This document shows positions 46,471 through 59,185 of a stretch of 64,000 bases of DNA, in pieces. The DNA is from Torreya grandis (lineage: Eukaryota; Streptophyta; Pinopsida; Cupressales; Taxaceae). The stretch spans positions 1,899,501 through 1,963,500 of the forward strand of contig JARHVA010000224.1 of the NCBI GenBank assembly GCA_037957365.1, read 5' to 3'. A model generated the notes under the pieces. That model did no database searches. It had not been told where the DNA came from and saw nothing but the letters and a program-made list of their open reading frames with translations. The position numbers and the translations under genes are program-made. How positions within the stretch are numbered: the stretch's first letter is position 1; each line of letters starts with the position of its first letter.

Positions 46471-47944
46471 CACTAGTTGAAAGCCATGAATGAATTAATT
46501 GCTATAGTAGAGATAAATCGTACCTAGGATCTAGTGAATATTCTAGTAGGAAAGCATGTTATTAGATTAAAATGGATCTACAATAAAAATTTTAATGTTC
46601 ATGGTAATATAGAGAAGCATAAGGCAAGATTGATTATAGAGGAGTGTTCACATTAGATTGGAATTGATTTCAAGCAGACCTTCACACCTGTAGCAAGGTT
46701 GGATACAATCATATCTCTATTAGCTATTAAATCTTTAAAAAATTGGAAAGTTTATCAAATGGATGTCAAATCAGCATTTATGAATGGAATATTGAATGAA
46801 GAAATATGTGTAGGAACCACATGTTATGATATTCTTGGTCATGAGAACAAAGTCTACAAACTAAAGAAATATTTGTATGGTCTTAAGTAAGCACCAAGAG
46901 ATTGGTATGCTCACATAGACTCATACTTGTTGAGTTTGTTTCAATAAAATAAAAAATAAGCCAACTCTTTATATCAAGGTGCATGATCAAGGTGATTTTT
47001 TTTTTGTATATTTGTATGTTGAATATTTGATACTCATTTGAAATATTTCAATAGAGTTGTTCAAATAAAAAATAAATAAATAATTTGAGATGACATATTT
47101 AAGTTGGAAAAAATATTTTATTGGCATTGAAGTAAAGAAAAAAATGATGAAAAAATCATTTATCTATCCAAGTATGCTACCGATGTTTTTAAGAGGTTTA
47201 AGATTTTGAAATACAAACTGACATTTTCTCAAGTTTGGAATTGAGCAAGGATGATAAGAGCAACAATGTTGATCCAACATTGTATGAAATACTACAAATG
47301 TTTGATGTATTTCCTAGTAATAAGGCTTGAAATAATTATGTACTGAGTCTAGTTTCAAATTTCCTGGAAACTCCAAAAGACTCACATTGGCAAGTAGGGA
47401 AAAAGAATATGAGATACTAAAGTGGATCAAGGGGTTATGGTATTTTACATATAAAATCATATGAATTATAGATAATTGGTTACATAGATAATGATTATGT
47501 AGATAACATGACTGACATAAATATCACTTTAGGGTATTTTTTCGTTTTAGTTCAAGAGTAGTGTTATGGGTTTCCAAAATAAAACCCATTGTAAATATTT
47601 CAACAACATAAGTAGAATATGTAGTTTATACATCAATAGCATATTAATCAATATGGATGATAATAATGTTATGAATCATGAAGCAAGAGCAAGAAGGAAT
47701 AAAAAATATTTTTTTTGAAAATAATTCAAAAATAACATTATCAAAGAACCAGGGTTTTTACAAAAGGAGAAAGGACATTGATACATGATATCATTTCATA
47801 AGAGAACTCATCAATAATGGTTAAATATACTTAGAATTATGCATATATGAAGATGAATTTTCATATATTTTCACAAATCCTTTAGCTAAGAAGATTTTTG
47901 AACATCTGAGAGAAATTTTGGGTGTCATCCATATGAGAATTTAA
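46471..47944 (+). pseudogene. Copia RT/RNase H remnant, family X
   Basis: Readable landmarks: IRLKWIYNKNFN near 46560, FTPVARLDTIISLLAIKS near 46680, NWKVYQMDVKSAFMNG near 46740 (the MDVK..F..G region of copia RT) and KVYKLKKYLYGLK near 46850. Then come scattered pieces of the palm and RNase H, ending near 47880 with a SFS-EDF stretch where FTKPLAKKIFE is usual. The catalytic YVDD box near 47010 has become a stop-containing FVC-IFD. Many stops are TAA/TAG. Confidence 0.88.
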
Positions 47945-47957
47945 TTTTAAGGGGGAG

Positions 47958-48372
47958 TGTCAGAGATATAAGATTGAAATTATATGCATTTAATATTTAT
48001 AGCTTTATTTAATATTTATTGTCTTTTAATAATTAAATTTGTTAGCTTATTTTATGTATTAAGATACTCCATCATAATTGATGTATTAAGGATAGTCCAT
48101 CATATTTGATGTATTCATATAACCTTATATATGAAGTTATAAGTTATAAGTAATCTATAAATAAATGTATTGGGGTCATTTGGTAAAAAAAGAATTAGAG
48201 AAATGAAGTCAAGAGAAAAAGAAGAAGAAAGGCAAGAAGCCAAGACTAGAAAATTTTTTGGTATGTAGAAACTTATATTTTGATAGAATTTTTATCATGT
48301 TATTTTTTTGAGTATGTTTGTGTGGGGTTATATTACAAATATATATGTGATATTTTCATTTAAATATATGAT
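47958..48372 (+). repeat. 3' LTR of copia family X (plus strand)
   Basis: The PPT TTTTAAGGGGGAG (47945-47957) is followed by TGTCAGAGATATAAG. The sequence parallels the 54211-54569 LTR through ACAAATATATATGT and ATTTAAAT near its 3' end, then joins the inverted LTR. Confidence 0.8.
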
Positions 48373-48984
48373 AGAAACTTTTATTAAGATATATTTTTAT
48401 ACATACAATATTTCTTCTACTATTAGTTTGTTCTTTTTATCTTCTTCTTTCTCTCTTGACTTCCTTTCTCTAATTATTATTTCTACCAAATAATTTTGAT
48501 ACACTTATTTATAAATTTATTTATAGCTTCCTATATAAGGTTACCTAATACATAACATATGGTTGACTATCATTAACACATCAAATATGATGGAGTATTT
48601 TAATACATTAAATAAGTTAACAACATTAATTATTAAAAGACAAAAAAATTAAAGAGAGATAAAAATATTAAATGCATATAATGTCAAGCTTATATTTATA
48701 ACACTCCCCCTTAAGCTTAACTTCCCATATTGATGAAACCCAAAATTTATCTCAAATGCTCAAAAATATCATAAGCTAATGTCTTTGTGAAAATATCTGC
48801 AACTTGATGTTTAGATCTAAAAAAATCTAAGTATAGTTCACTATTATTGAGGAGTTCTCATATCTTGTATCAATGTGCTTGCTCCTTTTTTTAAAAATAT
48901 GTTTATTTTATAATGTTATTGTTGAATCAATATCACAAAAGATATGTGTTGTTCCTTCTTGTTATTGTAAGTTTGAAAACATTC

Positions 48985-51900
48985 TTCTCATCTATATTAT
49001 TTGATAAGTTGTCAATATAGTTGATATATATTCTACTTCTATTATTGAAAGGCTTTTTTTGGAAGCCTATGACACTGTTCCTAGACCAAAATAGAAAAAA
49101 TATCTTGAAGTGTTATTTATTTGATCAATGTTACATGCATAATCACTATCTATGTAATTAATTAGCTTGATTTCAATTGATTCTATATATAAAATACCAT
49201 AATATCTTGATCTACTTCCGTGTCCAAATTTTTTTTCCATGCTTTCCAACGTGAGTCTTTTGGAGTTTCCATAGACTTTGAAATTAGACTCACTGTATAC
49301 ATTATGTTAACCCTTGTTTCCATTAAATACATCAAACTTAGATCTATTATTTTATATAATGTTGGATCAACATTTTTTCTCCTATCCTCCTTGCTCAATT
49401 TCAAACCTCATATAACAAGTGTAGATGTTGGTTTGCATTTCATCATCTTAAACCTCTTCAAAACATCACTATTATACTTGGTCTAATAATTGAAAATTCC
49501 AAAAATTGTTTAATTCACTTTAATGTCAATAAAATATTTCATCAAACCTAAATATATCTTCTTACATTATGTATTCATTGCTAATTTGAACAACTCAATT
49601 AAAATATTTCCTATAAATATAAAATCATCAACACACAAACATACAATCAAAATTTCACCTTGATATAAATTATTTGTTCCTTGTTGATTTTGTTAAAACC
49701 ATTGCTTAATAAGTATGTGTCAATGCGACTATACAAAGATCTTCGTGCTTGTTTAAGACCATATTTCTTAAATTTGTAGACTTTTTCTCATGACCATGAA
49801 TATCATAACTATATTATTTTTTTATATATACTTATTTTAGTATTTCATTCAAAAATGCTGACTTGACATTGATTTGGTAAAAATTCCACTTATTTTGAGC
49901 TACAATTGCTAAAACAAATCAAATTTTATCCAACCTCGCTACAAGTGTAAAGGTCTCATTGAAAGGCTAATACAAATATCCTTTTGCAACCAATATTTCC
50001 TTATGATTATTTACATTCCTTTAACATTAAACATTATCTTATAGACTAATTTGAATCTAATAACATCCTTTTCTACTCAAAGATTCACTAGATCCTAAGT
50101 CTAAGTTCTCTCTATTGCATCCATTTCTTCAACCATGGCCTTTTTCCAATGCTCATTCTCAACTAGTTCTTCAAAATATACTCAATCAACTACATTAAAT
50201 AATGAAAAATATACCAATTCATCATTTTATGATTTATTTATTTAAGTTTCATATATTTCTTTTATACTTCTTGTCTTTTGTGATGTGTTACTAAAGTGAA
50301 ACCTTGGAGTTATTGAGACTTTTACTGAAATTTGGCTTAGAGTGTCACTTAGGTGATACCTTTTGGAAGACTACATCACCTTTTTTTTTGGAGATTTTTT
50401 TATAGTGATTAATTGTGAGGTTGGGATACTATTTGATGCTACATTTCTATTTGTTGGATCATTTTCATTTGAAGGTATTACTACTGTAATAGTTTCATTA
50501 TTTTCTTTGCTTCCATATCATGCTTCTTCTTCAATAAATTAAGAATCTATGTTGATTATTATTTTATTAGTGATTGGATTGTAAAAATTATATGATTTTG
50601 AATCCTTACTATATCACACACAAATACATATTTATCCTTTATCATCTATGTTATTTATCCTTTCATCTAGCACATGAGCATATGCCACATAACAAAATAC
50701 TCATAAGTGACAAACAATAGGTTTTTTATTACCCCAAGCCTTTTGAGGAATTATATCAAGAAAAATATTTGTAGGAAATATATTTAGAATATATACTGAG
50801 CATGATAATACTTGAGGAAAATAATTATTTGGCAATTACTTAGCTTTCAATGTGTTTCTTACCAATTCTATAATAGTCATGTTTTTATTTGTACAACACC
50901 ATTTATCTATGGTGTATACCTTATTTTGAATTGTTTCTTGATTCCATTTTACTTACAATAATTTAAAAAATCATTATATATATACCCACCTTCTACATCT
51001 AATTTTACCACTTTTATGTAAAATTTGCTTTTCTTTTTAACAAATGCTTTGAACTATTTAAATATATCAAAAATTTATGATTTCTATTTCATGAAATAAA
51101 CTATGTTTTTACTCATGTAATGATCTATAAATGTAAATAAATATAAAAAATTGCTAACAAAGGGTATATACACATACCCACATAGATTTGAGTGAACATG
51201 TTCAAAGGAAGCTCTTTCTCTCCATGATTCAACAACATGAAATACTTCCCATTATTGTTTTCCAATAATTTTCCCTTCACAAAATTGATTTCACTACTCT
51301 ATCAAGGGTAATCCTTTTACCACTTTTTTATTGAATAAATATAAGCCATTCAAACTCAAATGATTGAATCTAATATGTCACAACAATGACATATCTTATT
51401 TAATAGATTTAAAAGAAATAGAAAATTCATTTTTCATTCTCAAACGAATATTCTTATTCTTTCTCATTGTAAATTCTTAAATTAACTTATTACTACCATT
51501 TCCATTAAGAATCACACATGCATCATTCTTAAAATAGAGTCTAGATCCTTTCTATATTATCTACCCAATGTAGATTATATTGTATTTAAGACTAGGAACA
51601 TAATACACATCTAGGATGTGCTTCTTCTATCCTTGCTTGGTTTTAATGTTTATTCTTCATTTACCCATAACAACTCATTTATTTATTATTCTCATATTTT
51701 ACTTTTGATTTCACATATTCATCTATTTTTGCAAACATATCCTTGTTTCGACTTATGTGAATACTCCAACCACTATCTAGAAACCACACTCATTTTGTAC
51801 TTTCTCCAACCATATTACCATCAATACACATTAAACTAATTAATCAGTATCAACTTGATTTATTCTTGAAAAGTGTTAGCTTTTCCTGTATATATAAAAC

Positions 51901-52450
51901 TACTTTATAAACTCATTTGCATAATGGCCAAACTTCTTGCACTAATGACATTGGACCTTAGATTTTTGATAACTTTGACCTCCATATGTATTATTATAAT
52001 TATAATTGTTGCCTATGCCTCTTATGATTTCAAAGAACTAGATATTTCTTCTTCCTTTTTGATGGAAATTGTTGATCCTTCCTCTTCCTCTTGAACCTCT
52101 ATTATTTCCACATATTCCTCTTGTACATTTACTACTACTAACTAAAAATGATGATTTGAACAAATTTATAAGGGAGAATTGATTGTCCTATTCAACATCT
52201 ACTCATGAATTTATAAACACCTCATAAGTTCATCAATATAAAATGTTGGCCAATCACTTGACTCTTCAATAGCTACAACAATAGGATCAAATTTGGCTGA
52301 AAGGATCCTAAAAATCTTTTCAAGTACCTTATAAAACTCTAATGTGTCTCTATGAGATCTCACTTGATTAACTATACTCACTGCATGACTAAAAAATTTA
52401 TTTATCATCTTCGAATATTTCATTTTCAAAATTTAAAATCTCTTTAGTAT
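48985..52450 (-). pseudogene. Copia polyprotein remnant, family X (minus strand)
   Basis: From the right: gag of the UBN2 type at 52429-52211 (FFSHAVSIVNQVRSH, then LSAKFDPIVVAIEES and IDELM). Integrase core pieces near 51180-50940 include a stretch where the second Asp-box spacing occurs. RT is at about 50100-49550. The RT C-terminus is at 49404-49183 (DPTLYKIIDLSLMYLMETRVN, canonical D..LYR.L.GSL.YL). RNase H is at 49249-49067 (LINYIDSDYACNID, NNTSRYFFYFG). gag encapsidates RNA and the enzymes copy and insert the element. Stops and frameshifts are frequent; no intact domain. Confidence 0.85.
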
Positions 52451-52864
52451 TTATAATCTTATTAGTTTGACTTTTTTTGTTCCTCTATTTGAGTTTTGTA
52501 TATTATCCCATGATTTACAAGACCTTATTTATACTGAAGTCATTGGAAAAATTGACACATCCATTGCATGATGGATTAAAAATAGTTCCTTAGAATCCTT
52601 CTTCTTATTTTCATTAAGAGGATATTTATGCACTTATGTTTGCACATTTTGAGCCATATGATCTACTAATTCAACAAAAGCATTCTCCAAAAGGTCCCAT
52701 AACTCTTGAGAACTAAATAATGTCTTCATCTATATGTTTCAATACTCATAATTATTTCCATTAAATTGAGTAATCTAATTTTGAATAAGGTTGTTTCTAT
52801 TCATGCTCACCATACTTCAAATAACTTCATAACTTGACAGATTAATCTAACTCTGATACCAATT

Positions 52865-53223
52865 TGAAGGTGTGTTATAATACCAATTTAAATAAAATGC
52901 TCTCATATATATTTGTAAAAAAATCACACACACATATATGTATAAAATGAACATGATAAAAAACTATATTAATATATATGCTACTATATTCAAATACTTA
53001 TTATACTCTTAGCTTCTTTTCTTTTTTATTCTTTCTCTCTTGACTACCCAATGACCCCAATACATTTGTTTCTAAATTATTTCTAGATTCCTCTATAAAG
53101 TTTCATAATACATGAAATATTATGGAGAATATTATTACATCAAATCAATTAGCAACTTACAACAAATATTAAATAGAGCTAAAACTATTAAATGTATATA
53201 ATGTCAAGCTTATATTTCCAACA
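52865..53223 (-). repeat. 5' LTR of the minus-strand family X element
   Basis: Starts TGTTGGAAATATAAGC at 53223 and ends CCTTCA at 52865, followed by the primer site. The length, 359 bases, equals that of the 54211-54569 LTR. Confidence 0.85.
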
Positions 53224-53239
53224 ATTTTAGAAAAATATT

Positions 53240-53960
53240 TCACTCCCAAATAGAATATAGCAAAGTCCTATAAGAGATTCAAATGCCCCAAATATTTTGG
53301 TAAAAATTACAAATTACTACACTCATTGAATTTACATTTCATCAAGCAAGATAAATTCCTAATATAAGTTGTCAATCTTGCCAACAACTTGGAATTAATT
53401 TCAGTTAGTGAGGACAAAGTCTCAAGAAAGCTTGGCAATCTTGCCGATAAGTGGATCCCTACTGTTAGGATTTATGATTGTTGAGTTGACCAATGTTAGT
53501 TATCACTTACCTCATTTTGGTATCATATAAATATAAATATTTCAAGGATGCTAATTTTTTGTGTCATGAGGCATCTATTCTAAAAGCCCACACTTTAAAA
53601 ATTATAAATATTAGAGCTTTGTCATGTTTTCCAGAATGTCTAAGTTATCTTAATTCATGGTGAGCTTCCTATAGGGTATTAAATTTAGATATTTCATGTG
53701 AGTCAAATGATAGAAATAAACATAAAACATCCTCAATTGTAAGCAACATCTCATATTTATATGTAGAAAGTTTTTCAAATTGCCAAAATGGCTAGGATGT
53801 GATGACCTGTTGGAACAACTCGATAGATATAGATTGTGTAGGTTTGTAAAATCAATAACATAGCTAGGTAGTGATGATATATTTAATAAACATGACAAGA
53901 TTATATGTCATAGGATGTTAAAATTTCCAAACCATGAAGGCAGAGATGACATATTTATAG
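53240..53960 (-). pseudogene. Orphan LRR fragment of an NBS-LRR type gene
   Basis: The minus strand encodes leucine-rich repeats. 53898-53650 is open for 82 codons with FTNLHNLYLSSCSN and FGNLKNFLHINMRC, matching the NL..L.LS.CS / FGNL..L..LNM pattern of plant NLR repeats. After a stop the pattern goes on in alternating frames (DNLDILENMTKL, LASLKYLYLYDTK, NIGQLNN). It is wedged between the 5' LTR of one family X element (53223) and the 5' LTR of another (54211). It lies about 9.3 kb from the TIR-NBS fragment and on the opposite strand. 53961-54210 is not recognised. Confidence 0.75.
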
Positions 53961-54210
53961 AAGATCATAATTACAGGTACTTTAGTGATTCAACAAGGTA
54001 AAATTTTGTTGGGAAGCTCCTTAGTTCAAAATCATCATCACCATATCCATAATTTGTATTTAAACTTACGTTTTTTAAATTATTTATACATCTTATTGAC
54101 CAAATATATTAACTACAAAGAAGCATGTAGTAAAATTGTCGAGTGGGTTAGAATATGATCATTTCAAAAAACCAACATTTTGAAATGTATTGCAAGTTAG
54201 TTGGATGTTA

Positions 54211-56142
54211 CGTTGGAAATATAAGATTGAAATTATATCCATTTAATATGTTTATCTCTAATTACTATTTATCATCTTTTAATAAGTAAAGTTGTTAACT
54301 TATTTGATGTATTAGAGATCCTTCTAGAAGAATCTATAAATAAATGTATTGGGGTCTTTTGATAGAAATGAGAATTAGAAAAAGGATGTTAAGAGATAAA
54401 TAATAAAAAAGGTAATAATCTAAGATTCAAAATATTTTTGAATGTAACAATATATATTATAATAGAAGTTTATATCATGTTCATATTTTGATAATATGTG
54501 TGTGTTTGATATACTTACAAATATATATGTCAGAATTACATTTAAATTGAATTTTATAACATACATTCAAGTTATTATTAGAGCAATATCAATAAATCAA
54601 TATATCAATCTATTTGAATTATGGTGATCATGTATAGCAACAATCTTATTCAACATTAGATTCCTCAATTTGATGGAAACTTTTATAAGTATTGGAACAT
54701 CCAAATAAAGACATTATTCAATTCTCAAGAGTTATGGGACCTTGTGAAAAATGGTTTTATATAACCTACAGATCATGTGGCTAAAAATTCCCAAACACAA
54801 CTACAAAAAGATCTTCTTAAATATAATAATAAGAAGGAAGCCAAGGCACTATTTTTCCTCCAATGTGAAATGGATGTGTCAATTTTCCCAATGATTGTAG
54901 AAACAACAAGGTCCAATCAAGCATGGCATAATCTACAAAACTCATAACAAGGAACTACCAAATTTAAACTAGTAAAATTAAAAATTCTTATATGAGATTT
55001 TTAAAAAAACCAAATAAAAGATTCAAAGTTGGTAAATGAATATTTTACTCATGCAATGAGTATAGTTAATCAAGTGAGATATCATGGAGACACATAAGAA
55101 TATAGGAAGGTAGTTTCAAATATTTTGACGGGTCTTTCAGCTAGATTTGACCCTATTATTGTATATATTTAAGAGTCTTGATATTTTTCAATAGTTTTTA
55201 TTGATGAGCTTATGGGGTGCAAATTCATAAGAAATTATTGAATAGGATGACTAGTTTTCCCTTGCATTCAAATCAAAAGTGTCAATTAAAAATAACAATG
55301 ACATAAGAGGAAGTGGTGGTAACAATATAGGTGCAAGAGAAAGAGGAGAGACCAACAATTTCTATCAAAAAGGAAGATCAAATATCAAATTCATTACAAA
55401 TGAAAAATGCAAAAATTATAACTATAATTATAATAAATTTTAACAAATCTAATTTCCAATGTCATTAGTGAAATAACTTTGATCATTATACAAATGCATG
55501 TAGGAAGAATTAATTTGGTATTAATAGGCAAAGTTAAATATTTTCAAGAGTATATTAGGTTGAGACTAAAAATATTAGTTCAATGTTTATTCTTTGTAAT
55601 ATGGCTAAATAAAGAAAAAAATGAGTGTGGTTTATAGATAATGGTTGTATTAATTACATGAGTGAAAACAAAGATATGTTTACGAACATAGATGAATGTG
55701 TGAAATCATAATTAAAATTGGTGAATGTTAGCAAATTATGTGACATGGGTAAAGGGAGAATAAACATTAAAATCAAGCAAGGAGAGAAGAAGCTCATCTT
55801 AGATGTGTATTATGTTCCTTGTCTTAAACATAATTTAATCAACATTAGGCATCTAATACAGAAAGGATATGGAGTGTATTCTAAAAATGATAAATGTGTG
55901 ATTATTGATAGAAATAATAGTAACAAGTTAATTCCACAAGCTCCAACCATAAAGAATAATATATTTTCTCTAAGAATGCAAAATGAATTGTATGTTGATT
56001 TTAAAGTTTTTATAGAGGATCCCTCATGTCTATGACATATTAATTTATGTCATTTGAGCTTCAGTGGTTTAAATTTTTTGTATAATAAGAATATGTTAAA
56101 AGGATTACCCATGATAGAGAATCCAAACAAAGTTTATAAAAG
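54211..56142 (+). mobile_element. Copia family X, 5' half (plus strand)
   Basis: 5' LTR 54211-54569 (starts CGTTGGAAATATAAG, terminal T mutated), degenerate primer site (GTTATTATTAGAGC), gag, protease/pre-integrase region, then an abrupt stop at about 56142 where a minus-strand copia of another lineage begins. Integrase core, RT and 3' LTR are absent. Confidence 0.85.
54640..56140 (+). pseudogene. Copia gag, protease and GAG-pre-integrase remnant, family X
   Basis: gag starts near 54660 (IPQFDGNFYKYWNIQIKTLF, ELWDLVKNGF) and continues to VNEYFTHAMSIVNQVRYHGD near 55030 and LSARFDPIIV near 55130, which match the minus-strand copy. A stretch of 105 codons at 55718-56035 reads DVYYVPCLKHNLINIRHLIQ and KCVIIDR, the protease end and pre-integrase start. 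HLSFSGLNFLYNKNMLKGLP near 56050 is the GAG-pre-integrase domain. The zinc knuckle is degraded. Several stops remain at Gln or Trp codons. Confidence 0.87.
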
Positions 56143-57570
56143 TTAGTCATGTCATACAACTCCATCAAACTATGCCATACATTATGAATCATGGAAGAGG
56201 AACTACCTGTGAGGATCATGTCATCAACATAGAGGAAAAGTATCAAAAGGTTATCCCCATATTTATAAATTTAAACTGTATAAAAATAATCTATCCATAT
56301 TCTCATACCAAGCTTGAGGTGCTTGTTTGAGATCATAGAGTGAATAAGTGAAGAATCATGTAAAAATACCTTAGTTGCTCCATATAAATATCCTCGTGAA
56401 TATCACCATATATAAATAAAATATTCAAATCCATTTTATGTATTGAAACTAGATAAATTAAAAGGTGAATAGAATCCATCATATAAATAGTGGAAAAGGT
56501 TAAAGAGTATTTAATCCATTTAACATGTGAAAAAACATTTGTTGCGTGATGGGCCTTATACTTATCAATAAAACCATTCGCTACATATTTGGTCATATAT
56601 ACCCACTTAAATTAGACCAAATTTATTCTCTTAGGAATATAAACCAAATCCCAAGTGCGATTCATCATCAAAGAAAAATAATCTTCTATCATTGATTTAT
56701 CCCACTTTGTTATGCTTGTCATATTTGAAAAATGTAGTGAATCATCTAAATAACATGGCTCAAAATAGAAACCACAGTCATCTATGAATGAGTGTGATGA
56801 TTATAAGTTGGATACCTTACTAAATAAATATCCTCCTATCAAGTAGTGCATACCCACTTGGGCATAGAATCTATAGTAGATGGTGTAGGTACATAATCAA
56901 CAACATCATCATCATCAAGAAGTAAAGAATCCTCAAGATGTGAAAAAGGAGTAGGTAATGGAGAAGATGAAGGTGAAGTATATATAAGGGTGGAATGATA
57001 ATTAAATTTAACATCACATCAAAATAAATCATCATGAATTATGGGTTCAAATAAATGATAAGCTTTCACATCCTCGCAGTAACCCAAAAAAATGAGTGGT
57101 TGACTATTATTATGGTTTTGTGTATTTTATCAAGGGTAAATGCCCAAGCCTTACTAATAAAAAATTAGAATGTGTAAACATCATGTTTGGTATTGGACCA
57201 AGCCTACTTTGGTGTCATATCCCATGCTACCTAATAGGGAATGTAGTTCTAAAAGTAGTTATCATAATTGACTACCTCGACCTAAAAATTAGGTACCATG
57301 TTTTTGAATTGGATCATACAATCGACCATCTCTTTTAGAGTCTCATTATTCCTCTTATAATTTTATTTTTTGATAATATGAAAAATAAGGAGTGGTTAAT
57401 GGAGAAGACAAATTTGAATATTATATAATGGTTAAGTAATGTATATTTCTCACTAGAGATCTTTTTGGTCTGAGAGAACGCTTTAGACATAGAAGAAGTA
57501 GGCTTGGTGAATTTAAAAGTGGCCTCTATATAAGGTTGAGTGTATTTTGGCTTGTCATTATACTTTTATT
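56143..57570 (-). pseudogene. Copia integrase end and reverse transcriptase, other lineage (minus strand)
   Basis: From the right, near 57100-57000 the minus strand reads pieces of the integrase C-terminal region (GYCEDVKAY-like, frameshifted). An acidic linker follows (DDDDVVDYVPTPSTIDSMPKW, near 56920). RT then runs leftward: TKYVANGFIDKYKA near 56590, IHKMDLNILFIYGDIHEDIYME near 56450, KQAPQAWYE near 56320 and an intact catalytic box LFLYVDDMILTG at 56243-56208, which then breaks off at 56143. gag, RNase H and LTRs are absent. Confidence 0.87.
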
Positions 57571-59185
57571 TTCACTATGTGGTGTCCCTAAAATTTCACA
57601 CTTAACATTTTGGGGTACCCCTATTTAAAATTTTGCATTTTGTCTTATTTGAGTTTGTTGTCCTTGCTAAGCTAGTCCTCTGAATAAAGCCTTTAGTTTT
57701 TAGTAGTTGTTGTGTCTGATTGATTTATTTCTCCACTTTCTTCAAATTTATTTATAAGTTTGAAAACATCTACCTAAATCCATCACTAAAAACCCATAAG
57801 TCCAAACTAGACTACTTAGTTCAAATCAGAGTTCTTGAATAACTTTAATTTAATTTTGAAGCTAAGTAAAGTAGTCTCATTAACCCATCAAGTACTTCCC
57901 AAAGTAAACTATATTTTTGGATTTGATTTACTTACATAAGGCCACAAATAAAAGTACTGGAGGTTTTTAAACCCAAACTATTCATTGTCTTAAACCAAGT
58001 CAGTTTTGCAAAAGTACTTAACTTCAAATACTAAAATCAAGCAAAGCAGCCTGAAAACCCTGACAAAGAGACAAGGGTTTACATGGTCCTTTCCCACATG
58101 TACCCAATTCATCATTAATGTGATCGCATATATAAATATTTTTAAAATACACCTCATTCCCCACTTAGCATCCAAATTTTTCAATCAAACTATCGCACGT
58201 GTAAACCCTGAGCTACACGATTCAAGCCTCTATAGTATTTTTTTAGCAAATATGTATTGACCCATTTATACTTAAGATATGGGGATCATTTTTTGTAGTT
58301 TTCATATCTTCATTTTGATCATTTTCATCTTATTTCTCTTTGTTTTTTCTATTCACTGTCATGAATGCTTTCACTATCATTTCTTGTTTCATTCATTTCT
58401 ATATGTCATTTTTGAGCATGTTTAAGGTTTTAAACCCTATATGAGTGTTCATAATAATTTAGCATACAATCACCCACATAAAATCCTATAAAGCTCAAAC
58501 TTCCTATTAAAAATGTAGAAAACACTACCCATCTGGTTTTTCCAATAATTGTTGCTTACTCAGGTTCTCGAGTCTGAGTTGATTACCCTAAGAAACCCAG
58601 ACCTCAAACACCTTACTCACTCAGGTTTCCTATTACTCATTACTCACCCAGAGTCTTGACCCTAAGTTACTACCCTTTAGAACCCTTACCCTTGAATACC
58701 TTGTTTACCTAGACTTATGATTACTCACTTCTTTTACTTCAATTTTTTCAATGCATTTACTCTCCTGATCAATCCCAAAGTCTTGAGCCTAGATAAACCC
58801 ATAGAAAACTACTCAAGAAGTACCCATATTATTTTTCCTTAGCTACTTAATTAGGTTTCCTCATCCAAGTAACTTGATAATATAAGCCTAAATTCACAAG
58901 ATAAAAAAATTGAAGTTTTCCATATATATTTCTTGTGACCTACTCGGATTCCTAGGTTCTTAAGACTTGAGCATTGTGTAGACCAACCTAGGGTTATAAA
59001 ACCCTATGGATTAAATATGAGTTACTTAAGGTTTTTAAGACTTTATATTAATTAAAACTTTAATCTTGCTTATAAATACTATAAGAACAACAAATTGACT
59101 CTTTTTCAAACTTTGAAAACTAGTTAGAGTAGTTACTCAAGATTGAAAAGCATTCATCAAATTCTTCTAGAGTTAATCAAAACCA
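57571..59185 (+). other. Noncoding region upstream of the long decayed reading frame
   Basis: Starts near TGTGGTGTCCCTAAAATTTC (57579) and has no coding frame. Between about 58550 and 58860 it is rich in ACTCA/CCCAGA/CTTGACCCTAA words without a clean period. It may be a long LTR or promoter region of the element carrying the downstream frame; the TATA box at 59071 is the only regulatory signal I can point to. Confidence 0.4.
59071..59078 (+). promoter_or_regulatory. TATA box 108 bases before the long decayed frame
   Basis: TATAAATA in CTTGCTTATAAATACTATAAG. A start site about 30 bases on would give a short leader of about 85 bases before the ATG at 59186, a normal plant promoter layout. Confidence 0.45.

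Larger units (their letters stand above)
46471..48372 (+). mobile_element. Copia family X, 3' half with 3' LTR (plus strand)
   Basis: RT N-terminus through RNase H, PPT and LTR of a plus-strand copia element whose 5' half is missing here. The LTR matches those of the minus-strand element at 48373-53223 and the 5' half at 54211. Its end is fused to the oppositely oriented LTR at about 48372. Confidence 0.85.
48373..53223 (-). mobile_element. Copia family X, nearly full-length element (minus strand)
   Basis: On the minus strand: 5' LTR 53223-52865 (359 bases), PBS TGGTATCAGAG (52861-52851, exact initiator-Met match), gag, integrase, RT, RNase H, PPT AAGGGGGAG and 3' LTR 48703 to about 48373. 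The 3' LTR lacks roughly its last 30-100 bases where it is fused to the plus-strand LTR. The domain order (integrase before RT) is that of Ty1/copia. All frames are heavily broken. Confidence 0.87.

Noticed and set aside
51618..52094. Two plus-strand open frames of 73 codons each
   Set aside because: They are opposite to the minus-strand copia gag/protease region and have no motif.
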